The position numbers were made by a program, and so were the translations under genes. A stretch of DNA of 64,000 bases from Oceanospirillaceae bacterium (GTDB lineage Bacteria > Pseudomonadota > Gammaproteobacteria > Pseudomonadales > Litoribrevibacteraceae): positions 148,527 to 212,526 of the forward strand of contig JADFAD010000004.1 of assembly GCA_015665455.1 (NCBI GenBank). The letters are read 5' to 3'. Shown here one piece after another: positions 23,387 through 32,733 of the stretch. The first letter of the stretch is position 1. Each line of letters opens with the position of its first letter. The notes beneath the pieces are model-generated. The model saw only the letters and a list, made by a program, of their open reading frames with translations, did not search any database and had not been told where the DNA came from.

Positions 23387-24024
23387 GTGTTGCTCCTTAT
23401 TGAGAGACGTTTGGCGTTCGCTTCTCTGTAAATTAAGTTGATGCGCTAAGCTGTTGATGATTTAAATTTATAGTCGATAAAAATGCCTGTCGCCATAGAC
23501 TTTCTTTTAAATGAATATTGATAAATTTGATAATAGTTAGCGCGATGCCTCATTCAAAATTATTAATTTTTACTGTCCCTAAAGCCATGCGTGGCCTAGC
23601 TTGAGCTTCTTTTCTGCTTGTAATTGCGTGTAATCGTCTTTTGCAGATATTTCACCTAGTTTAACTCCATGTTTTAGTCTTTAGCTTACTTATTAATGCT
23701 CATTTACCGACTCAACTTATGACAGATAGAGCGCTATCTTTTTAAGGCGTTTTGTTTTGGGTTTGGTGTTTTGTTGCTCGAAGTTGTATTGAGTAAATAG
23801 TTAGTAACTAGGCGAGGCAAGACGTGACATAAAATTGATGAGTAGGATTTAAGTCGGCTGTATATCACTTAACAAATTACCACCTCTAAGCAGTACTACA
23901 TGCATTGTGAGTGTGATGAACTCCAAGTTGTATGTTTTTTGAAAGCGTGTTTTTTCTGTGTATATCGATCAAAAAATACTTAATAACAAGACAACCCTTT
24001 AGGGATTGCTAGGGATAGAAACAT
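23387..24024. other. Intergenic gap, right border of the phage-derived island
   Basis: 638 AT-rich bases with no convincing gene, terminator or RNA. I found no direct repeat of the tRNA-Leu 3' end here. AGGGATTGCTAGGGATAG just before 24025 supplies the ribosome binding region of the next gene. Confidence 0.45.
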
Positions 24025-25659
24025 ATGACAAGTGTAAAAGATGAATATGATGTTGTTGTTATTGGTTCAGGGTTTGGCGGTGCGATTACTGCCTGTCGAT
24101 TAGCGCAGTCCGGTCAATCTGTATGCATATTGGAAAAGGGTAGACGTTGGATAAACACTGAGTTTCCGCGTTCAACGGGTGAGGTGGCTAATCACGCGTT
24201 TTGGGATGAGAAAGATAAGCAGCAAGGCAGAGGTTTTGTAGAGTACTTGCCGTTTAAGAATATGGACGTAGTACAAGGTGTCGGGGTTGGCGGTGGATCA
24301 TTGCACTATTTCAATGTTCACATCCAACCACCAGAAATGATTTTTGACCAGCAGCGCTGGCCTGCCGCTATCAGCAAGGAAAGCATGAAGCCTTATTATG
24401 ATGTAGCGCGGGACATGTTGGCGGCTAACCCAATCACGCCACCGAAAGATCGTGAGCTTCCTCGTCGCTTAGACGTATTTAAATCAGCAGTGGCCACGAC
24501 AGGGCGTCAAGCGAAGGACATTGATATCTGTGTTCATTTCGGGGAAGACGGTGAAAAGTCACCTGGAGGGGAAACTCAGAACGCTTGTGATTATTGCGGT
24601 AACTGTTTATTGGGTTGTCACGTAAACGCTAAGAATACTTTGGATCTGAATTATATTCCTCTCGCTGAAAAGCATGGTGCAGAAGTGCATCCATTGCATC
24701 AGGCCGTAAATATTTTACCTCACGGCGAAGGGTACAATATTGAATTTAAACGCTTGCCGGATGATCCTGAAAGCGGTGAGAGTACGCATGGAGTGGTAAA
24801 AGCCAAAAAAGTCGTGGTGTCGGCAGGTACGTTGGGGTCAAACGAGTTGTTGCTCCAAAGTCGTAGGAAGGGCAGTTTACCTAAGCTGTCCCGTCATCTT
24901 GGTAAGCATTTCTCTGGTAATGGTGATTTTCTGTTTGCGGGAACGCACTACAAAGATAAAGAAGTGGATGCTGGCAGAGGCCCAAGCATTACAGCAGGCG
25001 TTGGGTACTTTAAAGGAGACAGTCAGCATATTTATATTGAAGACTTGGGCTTCCCTGATCCGTTCATGTGGTATTTGAATGGAATAATTCCTACGGAAGG
25101 CCGTTTATTCAATACCGTGATACAAGCGAAAAACTACTTACTGCGCAGTATTGGTCTGAGTGCTAATTTTGAAGCAGAACGCTTGTTGGACGGTGGCTTC
25201 ATGACCAAGTTCTTACCTTACTTGGGAATGGGGACAGATGCTGCAGATGGTAAGCTTTCTTTGCATTGGTGGAGTGGTAAGTTGGATTTGGATTGGCGTC
25301 ATAAGAAGAGTAAATCCATGTTCAACGACATGATTGGTCATTTGAAAGAAATCAGTAAGGAATCCGGCGGTAAGTTCATTAATAGTCCTCTATGGGATTG
25401 GCCATCTAAAAAATTGCTAACAGCACATCCGTTGGGCGGTTGTGTGATGTCTGACAACCCGTCGGACGGTGTGGTGAATGAATGGGGTGAAGTTTGGAAT
25501 TATCCTGGCCTCTACGTGGCGGATGGCTCCATCGTACCTTCAGCCATTTCAGTAAATCCTTCAGCTACCATCAGTGCTTTGTCTGAACGTGTGGCTTTCC
25601 ATATGATTCATGGTCGTGAGCTGGAAGAAAATGATCCAGAGACACCAGTTAACCGTTAA
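24025..25659 (+). CDS. GMC-family FAD oxidoreductase (cholesterol-oxidase-like)
   Basis: A 544-residue flavoenzyme. The FAD-binding GSGFGG is at 14-19 and the family C-terminus (HPLGGCVMSDN... GLYVADGSIVPSAISVNPSATISALSERVA) is intact, with the conserved His-x-Asn pair split as usual. A cluster CDYCGNCLLGC (Cys188, 191, 194, 198) looks like an iron-sulphur site and is shared with the cholesterol-oxidase-like branch of the family. The alcohol or sterol substrate is unknown. No signal peptide is seen. It stands alone, followed by a symmetrical hairpin that may act as a terminator. Confidence 0.88.
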   Translation: MTSVKDEYDVVVIGSGFGGAITACRLAQSGQSVCILEKGRRWINTEFPRSTGEVANHAFWDEKDKQQGRGFVEYLPFKNMDVVQGVGVGGGSLHYFNVHIQPPEMIFDQQRWPAAISKESMKPYYDVARDMLAANPITPPKDRELPRRLDVFKSAVATTGRQAKDIDICVHFGEDGEKSPGGETQNACDYCGNCLLGCHVNAKNTLDLNYIPLAEKHGAEVHPLHQAVNILPHGEGYNIEFKRLPDDPESGESTHGVVKAKKVVVSAGTLGSNELLLQSRRKGSLPKLSRHLGKHFSGNGDFLFAGTHYKDKEVDAGRGPSITAGVGYFKGDSQHIYIEDLGFPDPFMWYLNGIIPTEGRLFNTVIQAKNYLLRSIGLSANFEAERLLDGGFMTKFLPYLGMGTDAADGKLSLHWWSGKLDLDWRHKKSKSMFNDMIGHLKEISKESGGKFINSPLWDWPSKKLLTAHPLGGCVMSDNPSDGVVNEWGEVWNYPGLYVADGSIVPSAISVNPSATISALSERVAFHMIHGRELEENDPETPVNR

Positions 25660-25692
25660 TTGTTTTTGGTTTGCTTGTGGTGTAACTATCAG

Positions 25693-25725
25693 ACTAAAAG
25701 ACCGGCGTATCGTTGGTCTTTTAGT
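25693..25725 (+). terminator. Bidirectional terminator-like hairpin after the GMC gene
   Basis: ACTAAAAGACC (25693-25703) and GGTCTTTTAGT (25715-25725) are exact reverse complements, 34 bp after the GMC stop. The stem itself supplies A and T tracts on the two sides. Confidence 0.65.
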
Positions 25726-26440
25726 TGCTAGGGTATGGTAATACACTCGGTTGAGCATTTAACTCAAGGAATCTCAGAGGTTAGGGAGCATTCGTAGAAA
25801 AATTTAACCCGTTGAAATTTCCTGTGGCGGTTCGAGCTTTACTTGTGTTTTTAAGAGAGGTTTTGAATGGACTAAGGAGTGGGATAAAAAGTATTAGTTA
25901 TCGCGATTCCTATCCAAAAACTTTATGTTATTGTCGAGAAAAACCAGAATTTTGTCGTATTGATGAAGTAATCAATATCTGCGAAAGTATTGTCTTGGAT
26001 ATTACGAGCTTAAGCACCTCTCGTATCCTTAGGAGGGTCAGCAGAAATGCTGACCCTTTTTCATATGCTTTCAGTCAAATATTATTATGATTGTAAGCGT
26101 TGTTTCTCTTCTCTTAGTTTCAATATCCAGTTATTACTCGTCTCTCATTCCTTAAAATACTCAGAACTTATCAAAGAAATAACGTGACTCCGATTAAGGA
26201 AGTTAACGGTTATTGAGTTAATTGTCGTAGGAGTTAAGTTGCGTTGATATTTAGTTTCTTTCTGCATTTAAATTCGCTCAGATATACCTCTTTGGTATAA
26301 GTATTAGCTATTGGTATGATTTTTATAATTAATTATATCTATGTGCTGGTTCTGGTTATTCTCCTTTCATCGAATGTATTTGAATATTTTTTGTTAGCAA
26401 CTTAACTGATCAAACATAAGTGATAGAAAGGGACAATACG
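25726..26440. other. Gap with an orphan terminator, upstream of the catalase
   Basis: 715 bases. A frame of 92 codons at 25812-26090 runs through the terminator at 26034 and is not believable. A short RNA ending at that terminator is possible. The right half presumably holds the catalase promoter. Confidence 0.5.
26034..26061 (+). terminator. Perfect Rho-independent terminator without an upstream gene
   Basis: AGGGTCAGCA and TGCTGACCCT (10 bp, loop GAAA) are followed by five T. The nearest plus-strand gene ends about 370 bp before and already has its own hairpin. It may terminate a small RNA. Confidence 0.85.
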
Positions 26441-27907
26441 ATGGCTAAAAATACCTTGACTACATCAAGCGGCGCACCCGTCGCAGATGATCATAACAGC
26501 ATAAGTGTTGGGGCTCGTGGGCCGTTAACTTATGATAATCATTACCTTTTTGAGAAGCTCGCACATTTTAATCGAGAGCGTATTCCTGAGTGAGTGGTTC
26601 ATGCGCGAGGCACTGGGGCTTACGGTACTTTTACATTGAAAAAAAGCCTAAGCAATTACACGATAGCTTCATTTCTACAAACGCCTGAAGACCAGACGGA
26701 GATCTTTTTACGGTTCTCAACGGTCGGAGGTGGGCAAGATTCCAGTGATTACGCCCGAGATCCAAGAGGTTTTGCTGTAAAGTTTTATACTCAGCAAGGC
26801 AACTTCGATTTGGTGGGAAATAATACGCCTGTTTTCTTTTTGAATGACCCTATTAAATTTCCTGATTTTGTTCACTCTCAGAAGAAAGATCCTCGAACAA
26901 ATACGCCTAATGCTGCTCGTATGTTTGAGTTTTGGGCGAGTCACCCTCAATCATTGCACCAGATGACCATTTTAATGTCCGATCGAGGCATTCCTTTTTC
27001 CTTAAGACACATGCATGGTTTTGGTTCCCATACCTTGAGCTTTTGGAATAAGGACGGTGAGCGCTATTGGGTTAAATGGCACTTTAAAACGGATCAAGGT
27101 ATTAAAACGTTAACGGATGAAGAGGCGAATGGGATGAGCCCCTTTGGCGCTCAGCAAGACTTGGTGGACGCTATTGATAAGGGCGACTACCCGAGTTGGA
27201 CGGTCAAAGTTCAAATCATGACGGAATCAGAAGCGAAGACATGCAGTATAAATCCATTCGACCTGACCAAAGTTTGGCCTCATAACGATTACCCGTTAAT
27301 TGAGGTGGGTAGGTTAGAACTGAACCGTAACGTGAATAATTACTTTGCAGAAACGGAGCAATCGGCCTTTGCCCCAAGTAACCTAGTTCCGGGTATTGGT
27401 GCTTCACCGGATAAAATGTTGCAGGCGCGGTTATTAGCTTATCAAGATGCTCATCGCTATCGAGTTGGGGCAAATGTAAATCAAGTTCCTGTGAATGCTC
27501 CGAGATGTCCAGTGAATCATTATCAACGTGATGGCGCATTTGCGGGTGTTTGTCCTGCGTATGGCGGCGGAGACCTTAAAGAGAATAATCAAGGTGACAG
27601 TGTCAACTTTTACCCGAACGATCAAGCTACAGAAGGGGCTCCCGAACAAGACAGTCAATCAGTATCGCCACCTATGCCTGTTTTGGAAGACGCTTGGATT
27701 GGTCATCATGATCAGTCGGAAGAAGATTATTACTCACAAGCGGGCGATCTGTTTCGATTGATGAGTGATGATCAGAAGGCGCAATTGGTGGGTAACATTG
27801 CGGGAGGCTTATCTCAGGCAACAAAATCTGTGAAGGCAAGAATGGTTGAGCAGTTTACTAAGGCAGATCCTGATTATGGGAGGTTGATCCAAGCGGCGTT
27901 AAAGTAA
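26441..27907 (+). pseudogene. Catalase with an in-frame TGA at codon 51
   Basis: A haem catalase of 488 codons, broken only by TGA at 26591-26593. Reading through gives [26 protein letters not shown]; the family has Arg at the stop, so one C-to-T change in a CGA codon explains it. The distal His is residue 54, directly after the stop, the haem-ligand Tyr is residue 334 in RLLAYQDAHRYR, and the rest is intact to the end. A GTG right after the stop could restart translation but would lose the N-terminal arm. GAAAGGGAC about 10 bases before the ATG is a good ribosome binding site. It may be a recent null mutation, readthrough or a sequencing error. Confidence 0.85.
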
Positions 27908-27963
27908 GCGTGTTCTATACAAGTGATAGAAATTAAAGGTTAGTAAATAGCTTATTGAAAATC

Positions 27964-27999
27964 GATAAAGCCTTTCCATTCGTGGTGAGGCTTTTTATC
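27964..27999 (+). terminator. Terminator after the catalase
   Basis: AAAGCCT (27967-27973) and AGGCTTT (27988-27994) form the core stem, flanked by GAT/ATC, with a T run within the second arm. Confidence 0.65.
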
Positions 28000-28176
28000 A
28001 CGTTGAGTGATTTCTTATCTGATTTTAACTCATAATTTAGTGTCATCTTTGTCAAATGCCTCTTCTTAAACCCATGGTTATGCATTCTGAAATTTTTATG
28101 TTTCTTATACTTCCAATCCGTTTTCAGTGTTGCTTCGTATATCTATGAATGAAGTCAATATTTGAGGATAGGTGTG

Positions 28177-28413
28177 ATGTTTATAGAAGGGTTAAAATTA
28201 CGTGAGCACTTCACTAATGAAGGGATTGTTGTATCGCTGGAGGGGGATGTTTATCTTGCTCTTGAAGTTTCATCTAGCGGTGAAGAGCTAAGCCGATCAT
28301 CTTCGACATTTAAATGTTTGTATCTAGCTAAGAAGAGGTTAAGGGATAACGGGATTAAAAATATTAATGTGCAGCAAGTTAATTGTTATAACGAAATGAT
28401 TGGCTTGGAGTGA
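28177..28413 (+). CDS. Small hypothetical protein, DUF6482-like
   Basis: A 78-residue protein starting at ATG 28177, after GAGGATAGG. The C-terminal half (LAKKRLRDNGIKNINVQQVNCYNEMIG) resembles the closing helix-strand of the DUF6482 family, which has an LxxxGixxxxLxQxxxxDEM pattern. No function is known for that family. There is no membrane segment. It lies directly upstream of an SDR gene on the same strand, 60 bp apart, and may share its transcript. Confidence 0.6.
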   Translation: MFIEGLKLREHFTNEGIVVSLEGDVYLALEVSSSGEELSRSSSTFKCLYLAKKRLRDNGIKNINVQQVNCYNEMIGLE

Positions 28414-28476
28414 ATGGCTTATCTTTTATTGATTTTTCTCTGACTATTACATCATATTAAATGGGGTATTAAAGTG

Positions 28477-29229
28477 ATGAAAGTGATAAAAAGGCGAGCC
28501 ATTGTAATTGGTGCGAATGGCGGTATTGGGAGAGCGTTGTGTAAAGCTCTTTCTGAAGAAGATGACATTGATGAGGTAATAGCGATCAGTCGATCGGTGC
28601 CTTTATTTGCTTTGGATGGAGATAATATTCATGGTATTTGCTGTAATAATTCAACAGGCGATATTGAATCAGTTCTGGTTCATTTAAATAAAGTGGATGT
28701 AATATACTCACATGTATTTATTTGTAATGGTGTTCTTCATGGTAAAGATTTTTCTCCTGAAAAGCGCATAGAGTCTATTCATCTTTCAGCATTAGAACAA
28801 GTTTTTTCAGCTAATGTTTATGTCCCTATTTTGTGGCTTAGAGCATTAACTTCGTCTTTATTCTCAGGTCTGAATATAAAAAACAGTTCATTTGTGAAAG
28901 TAACTGTTCTTAGTGCACGAGTGGGTAGTATAGAGGACAATCAATTAGGTGGGTGGTATTCTTATCGGGCTTCCAAGGCAGCATTAAATATGATGCTGAA
29001 GACCTTAAGCATAGAGTTATCTAGGCGAGCCCCAAGCGTTAAGTTGATAGCTTTCCACCCTGGTACAGCGGATACTCATTTATCTCGGCCTTTTCAAGGT
29101 AATGTACCAGAAGGTAAATTGTTTGACGTGAATTTTGTGGCTCAACGTTTAATTACTGTTCTTAAAAATTTGCATCCAGACGGTTTACTTTCGTATGTGG
29201 ATTGGGAAGGTAAGGATATCCCTTGGTAG
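28477..29229 (+). CDS. Short-chain dehydrogenase (C-factor-like SDR)
   Basis: A 250-residue SDR. The cofactor motif is GANGGIG near 12-18, SAR near 146-148 supplies the catalytic serine, and YRASK near 161-165 the Tyr and Lys. Spacing and the extended TGTADT-like segment (FHPGTADTHLSRPF) match the CsgA/C-factor subgroup. In several gammaproteobacteria a gene of this type accompanies the sigma/ChrR light-stress locus, which begins 60 bp downstream on the opposite strand. I chose the ATG at 28477 over the GTG one codon earlier. Substrate unknown. Confidence 0.85.
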   Translation: MKVIKRRAIVIGANGGIGRALCKALSEEDDIDEVIAISRSVPLFALDGDNIHGICCNNSTGDIESVLVHLNKVDVIYSHVFICNGVLHGKDFSPEKRIESIHLSALEQVFSANVYVPILWLRALTSSLFSGLNIKNSSFVKVTVLSARVGSIEDNQLGGWYSYRASKAALNMMLKTLSIELSRRAPSVKLIAFHPGTADTHLSRPFQGNVPEGKLFDVNFVAQRLITVLKNLHPDGLLSYVDWEGKDIPW

Positions 29230-29286
29230 AACGCAAGTAACATTTCAGTGATTAAAGAATTATTGATAGTCAATTATTTACTTTCT

Positions 29287-29922
29287 TTATCTTATAAAAG
29301 GGTTGAGTAATTTACCAAATGTTCCAGTCATCGTTAGAGGCGCATCTACAATTGCAAAGCATATGCAATCTGAGTTAGTCCAAGCTTTGGGTTGATGAGT
29401 GATTGCGTTATCTGTTGCTATAAAATCCCCGATATCATAACACCCTGCGTTGTCTGAAAACTTTCCAGATAAGACAAGCGTATACTCATTACCTTTATGT
29501 GTGTGTTCTGGAAGCTTCTTTCCAGCTGATATTTTGTAGAGTTTGGCATTGTATTGATTGTCAGATATTGGCAGGTTGTACTCTTTTAAACTACGGGCAT
29601 AGCCTCGCCATTTAATATTTTCTAATGGACCAGACATAAACCTACTTAGTGGACGTGGTATACCTTTATAACTTGGTCTGGGGATAATAATTTCGGGATC
29701 TTTATCAAGTTGAGAAAGAATGTTTCCGAAAAGGGCTTCATTCACGTCTGTTTGATGAATGTCGTTAATCAACTCTCCTCCAATGCTAGCGAAAATGTTG
29801 GTCTTCTTTTGACATTCAGCACAATTCTCTATGTGTGAAGCGACCATTATACCAAGTGCGTTAGGTAATTTTCCTGCGGAGAATTCAATCAGTAAGTCGT
29901 TACTAGGATGATAATTAGCCAT
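29287..29922 (-). CDS. chrR: ChrR-type zinc anti-sigma factor
   Basis: A 211-residue anti-sigma factor. The N-terminal zinc-binding anti-sigma domain has His30-x3-Cys34-x2-Cys37 (HIENCAEC). The C-terminal cupin, about residues 130-205, has the metal-binding HTHKGNE stretch and the closing DAITHQP-type strand. In Rhodobacter, ChrR releases its sigma factor in response to singlet oxygen; the same role is expected here but not shown. The gene starts inside the sigma factor gene (34-base overlap), which couples their translation and fixes their ratio. Confidence 0.92.
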   Translation of the reverse strand: MANYHPSNDLLIEFSAGKLPNALGIMVASHIENCAECQKKTNIFASIGGELINDIHQTDVNEALFGNILSQLDKDPEIIIPRPSYKGIPRPLSRFMSGPLENIKWRGYARSLKEYNLPISDNQYNAKLYKISAGKKLPEHTHKGNEYTLVLSGKFSDNAGCYDIGDFIATDNAITHQPKAWTNSDCICFAIVDAPLTMTGTFGKLLNPFIR

Positions 29923-30488
29923 GTTATATTTTCTTTTGCCAGAGAGTCTAATTTTTTCATTGCTAAGCGGAGCCTAGACTTAATTGTCCCAAGGGGTTCG
30001 CCGAGGTCAGACGCAATTTCACTATGGGATTTACCCTCAAAGTAAACTTTATAAACAATCTGCCTTTGTTCTTGAGATAAGCCATGCAATAGTGTACGAG
30101 CGATGTTTTGGTTTAGATCACTTTCTACATCATTTTCCAGACAGCCGGTTTCTGGTTCAGGCCACAGATCATCAGAAATCACGAATTCTTTATTTTTAGT
30201 CTTTCTTAGCAGGTCTATTCGTTTGTTTCGAACAATTGTATACAACCATGTAATAGCAGATGCCGCATTAGGGTTAAAAGTATGGGCTTTTCTCCAAACG
30301 GTTATAAAACATTCCTGTATTAGCTCTTCGGCCTCATGAGCAGAAGAGCCGCATTGCATTGCGTAGGACTTAAGCTTTGGGGAAACACTTTCAAACAGTT
30401 CTTTGAAAGCAACTCGGTCCTGACTTTCCGCAATTTTAATAACAAGCTGATTAAGAGGATTTAGCTTTACGCTACTTTGTTCACTCAA
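29889..30488 (-). CDS. ECF sigma factor, partner of ChrR
   Basis: A 199-residue RpoE-like sigma factor. Region 2 (AVAFKELFESVSPKLKSYAMQ... ELIQECFITVWRKAHTFNP) and region 4 (LSQEQRQIVYKVYFEGKSHSEIASDLGEPLGTIKSRLRLAMKKL) are complete. The start is TTG at 30488 with AAAGGA 8 bases upstream. The last 14 residues (ENITWLIIILVTTY) are hydrophobic and not typical, and lie in the overlap with chrR. It should direct transcription of its own gene pair and of the divergent photo-oxidative operon. The spacing to that operon's promoter supports this. Confidence 0.93.
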   Translation of the reverse strand: MSEQSSVKLNPLNQLVIKIAESQDRVAFKELFESVSPKLKSYAMQCGSSAHEAEELIQECFITVWRKAHTFNPNAASAITWLYTIVRNKRIDLLRKTKNKEFVISDDLWPEPETGCLENDVESDLNQNIARTLLHGLSQEQRQIVYKVYFEGKSHSEIASDLGEPLGTIKSRLRLAMKKLDSLAKENITWLIIILVTTY

Positions 30489-30596
30489 AGCTGTTTCCTT
30501 TAGGTTATAAATCGACGAACAAGGCGTTCAAGTGTAAGTTTGCACACGAACTGAATCAACAAATTATTTGTTTTGGCAAAAAAATTCACATCTAGG

Positions 30597-30624
30597 TGAA
30601 CTGATTAAAGGGGGGGCTCGTATA
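30597..30624 (+). promoter_or_regulatory. ECF-type promoter for the photo-oxidative operon
   Basis: TGAACT (30597-30602) and CGTATA (30619-30624) are 16 bp apart, the usual spacing for ECF sigma factors with an AAC -35 and CGT -10. The expected start point is about 20 bases before the ATG at 30649. It faces away from the sigma/ChrR genes. Confidence 0.5.
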
Positions 30625-30648
30625 GTTGTGTTTGAGATGAGATAAATT

Positions 30649-31653
30649 ATGATTTTTTCTGATGTAGTAATTATTGGATCTGGTCTAAGTGGCCTGGTAG
30701 CAGGTTGTAATTTACAAGAGAGAGGAATACAAGTCTGTTGCTTCGAAAAAGCGAGAGGATCAGGTGGTAGGCTTTCGTCTAAAAGACTAATCACCAAAGA
30801 TAACCAAAATATAAGTTTTGATCTTGGTTGCTCAAGCATTACCGCAAACAGTGATGAATTTAAACAACAAATAAAGCAGTGGATTGATGCTGGCGTTGCT
30901 AAGTCTTGGCGTAAGAACTCTGAATGTGAACAGTATGTTGGAGTTCCTCGTAACTCTACCATTACAAGGCATCTGGCGAATAAGCTAAATGTAAACTTTG
31001 GGGTTGAAGTTGTCAGAACACAAAAAGAAGGTGAGTTTTGGGTTTGTTACAAAAAGGTTGATAATGAAGAAGTTCCTTTATGTTTTTCAAAGTTTTTAAT
31101 TTTAGCTGTACCTCCCGAACAAGCTAAGAACTTATTACCTGACTATCACTCATTACGAGATTTTCTAGCCTATCCAAAAACTTTACCTCAATGGGTTTTA
31201 ATGATTGCCACTGATAGCGCAGAGAGAACAGCTTTAAATTTTTTAGAAGTAAGGATGAATCAGGGGCTTAATTCAAAACTTATTTCGAGAGTTACATTGG
31301 AAAGCAGTAAGCCTGATAGGGTGGTTCCAAGTTTGACTGACGTTTGGCAAATACAGGCTTCAACTGATTGGTCACAATTGAAAATCAATTCGGAACCCCA
31401 GGATGTGTTTAGTTCGTTGATAAATGAGCTTGAGCGTCTAACTGGCACGATCATCGATGTTAAGGAACACTACCTGCATCGTTGGTTGTATTCCATTCCA
31501 AAATCGGAAGTTTCGATAATTTCAGATGGTTACATTTTAAATGATGATGGCTTGGGTTTGTGTGGCGATTATCTTGGGCACAGGCCCTCCTCAAGTGGTG
31601 TCGAGGCTGCGTATCTAAGCGGGCACTATTTAGGTCAAAGTTTAATTGTCTAG
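30649..31653 (+). CDS. FAD-dependent oxidoreductase (amine-oxidase-like)
   Basis: A 334-residue flavoprotein of the renalase / NAD(P)-binding amine oxidase-like group. The N-terminal VVIIGSGLSGLVAG is the FAD-binding fold, followed by CFEKARGSGGRLSSKR, the family's GGR motif. The end, GLGLCGDYLGHRPSSSGVEAAYLSG, is the conserved closing flavin segment. Its substrate is not known. It is the first gene of the run under the ECF-type promoter, so it should be induced by the adjacent sigma factor. Homologues occur with photolyase in many such loci. Confidence 0.85.
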   Translation: MIFSDVVIIGSGLSGLVAGCNLQERGIQVCCFEKARGSGGRLSSKRLITKDNQNISFDLGCSSITANSDEFKQQIKQWIDAGVAKSWRKNSECEQYVGVPRNSTITRHLANKLNVNFGVEVVRTQKEGEFWVCYKKVDNEEVPLCFSKFLILAVPPEQAKNLLPDYHSLRDFLAYPKTLPQWVLMIATDSAERTALNFLEVRMNQGLNSKLISRVTLESSKPDRVVPSLTDVWQIQASTDWSQLKINSEPQDVFSSLINELERLTGTIIDVKEHYLHRWLYSIPKSEVSIISDGYILNDDGLGLCGDYLGHRPSSSGVEAAYLSGHYLGQSLIV

Positions 31654-31727
31654 CTTTTGTAATCCATTTATGAACTCTTCTCGTAAGTAATAGAGTAAAT
31701 ATCAACTTAAGATCAGAGGCTGTGACA

Positions 31728-32699
31728 ATGGAAACGACTAAGACGCCAAAACTCACACTTTCCAAAAAACCTATATTAGGTATTAGTGAGTGTTTAATGG
31801 GAAAAGAGGTGCGGTTCAACGGCGGACATAAACGTTCTCGTTACTGCACTGATGTCTTGTCCGAATTTTTTGAATTTAAAATGATATGTCCAGAGGTTGG
31901 GATCGGAATGTCTGTGCCTAGAAAGGCTATTCGAATGACGAAGGACAAAGAAAATGTACGCTTGATCGCCAGTGATAATTCTGGGTCTGATTTTTCTCAA
32001 CCAATGAAAAATTTTGCCCATGATATTGCGCCCAGCTTAAGGGATTTAAGCGGATATATTTTTATGCAGAAATCACCAAGCTGTGCTGTAGGTAGCGGTA
32101 AAATATATTCAGAGACAGGGTACCCTGAGCCCGGCGTTAATGGTGTTTTTTCCGGTGAATTAATATCAAAATTGCCTTTGTTGCCAGTTACTGAGGCGGG
32201 AAGATTAAATGACCAGCCAATAAGAGAGAATTTTATTACTGTTGTTTATGCTTATCATGAATGGCAACAAACTGTAATTAACTGCTTATCTGCAGAATCG
32301 CTACTCAACTTTCATTGTCGATATAAATTATTGTTAAAAGCGCATAGCCCACTTATTGCAAGAGAGCTTGGTGTTTTGCTTTCGAATATGACAATAAAAC
32401 CACTTTCGGTTCTTGCTGATCAATATATTTCAGGTTTTATGAAAGCGATGAACATTGTAGTGCCAAGAAAAAGGCAAGTGGGTGTCTTACTCAGTTTTAG
32501 TAAATACTTAAAGAAGTCTCTTAACTTGTCTGAATTTCAAGAGTTAATTAATCAAATAAAGCACTACAGTGATGGAATCGTTCCGTTAATAGTTCCTATG
32601 ACCTTATTAAAATATTTTGTCAGTAAGTACCACTTTGATATTAATACAGCAGCTTTGGATCCTTACCCTATATCGTTAGGTCTTAGGAATTCCATATAA
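31728..32699 (+). CDS. DUF523-DUF1722 fusion protein (YbgA-like)
   Basis: A 323-residue two-domain protein. The N-terminal half is DUF523 (GISECLMGKEVRFNGGHKRSRYCTD, with cysteines and a CPEVGIGM segment) and the C-terminal half DUF1722 (FHCRYKLLLKAHSPLIARELGVLLSNM). I use the ATG at 31728, with AGAGG 8 bases upstream, rather than the GTG at 31722. YbgA-type genes next to photolyase are a recurrent arrangement, E. coli ybgA-phrB being the best-known case. DUF523 proteins contain conserved cysteines that may hold metal. A role in thiouracil breakdown has been reported for relatives; here it is unproven. Confidence 0.9.
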   Translation: METTKTPKLTLSKKPILGISECLMGKEVRFNGGHKRSRYCTDVLSEFFEFKMICPEVGIGMSVPRKAIRMTKDKENVRLIASDNSGSDFSQPMKNFAHDIAPSLRDLSGYIFMQKSPSCAVGSGKIYSETGYPEPGVNGVFSGELISKLPLLPVTEAGRLNDQPIRENFITVVYAYHEWQQTVINCLSAESLLNFHCRYKLLLKAHSPLIARELGVLLSNMTIKPLSVLADQYISGFMKAMNIVVPRKRQVGVLLSFSKYLKKSLNLSEFQELINQIKHYSDGIVPLIVPMTLLKYFVSKYHFDINTAALDPYPISLGLRNSI

Positions 32700-32733
32700 A
32701 AAACATTACTTAAAAAATGTTTGAGGTGCAGCA

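Noticed and set aside
25812..26090. 92-codon plus-strand frame before the catalase
   Set aside because: It runs through a perfect Rho-independent terminator at 26034-26061, has no family-like sequence and no good start signal.
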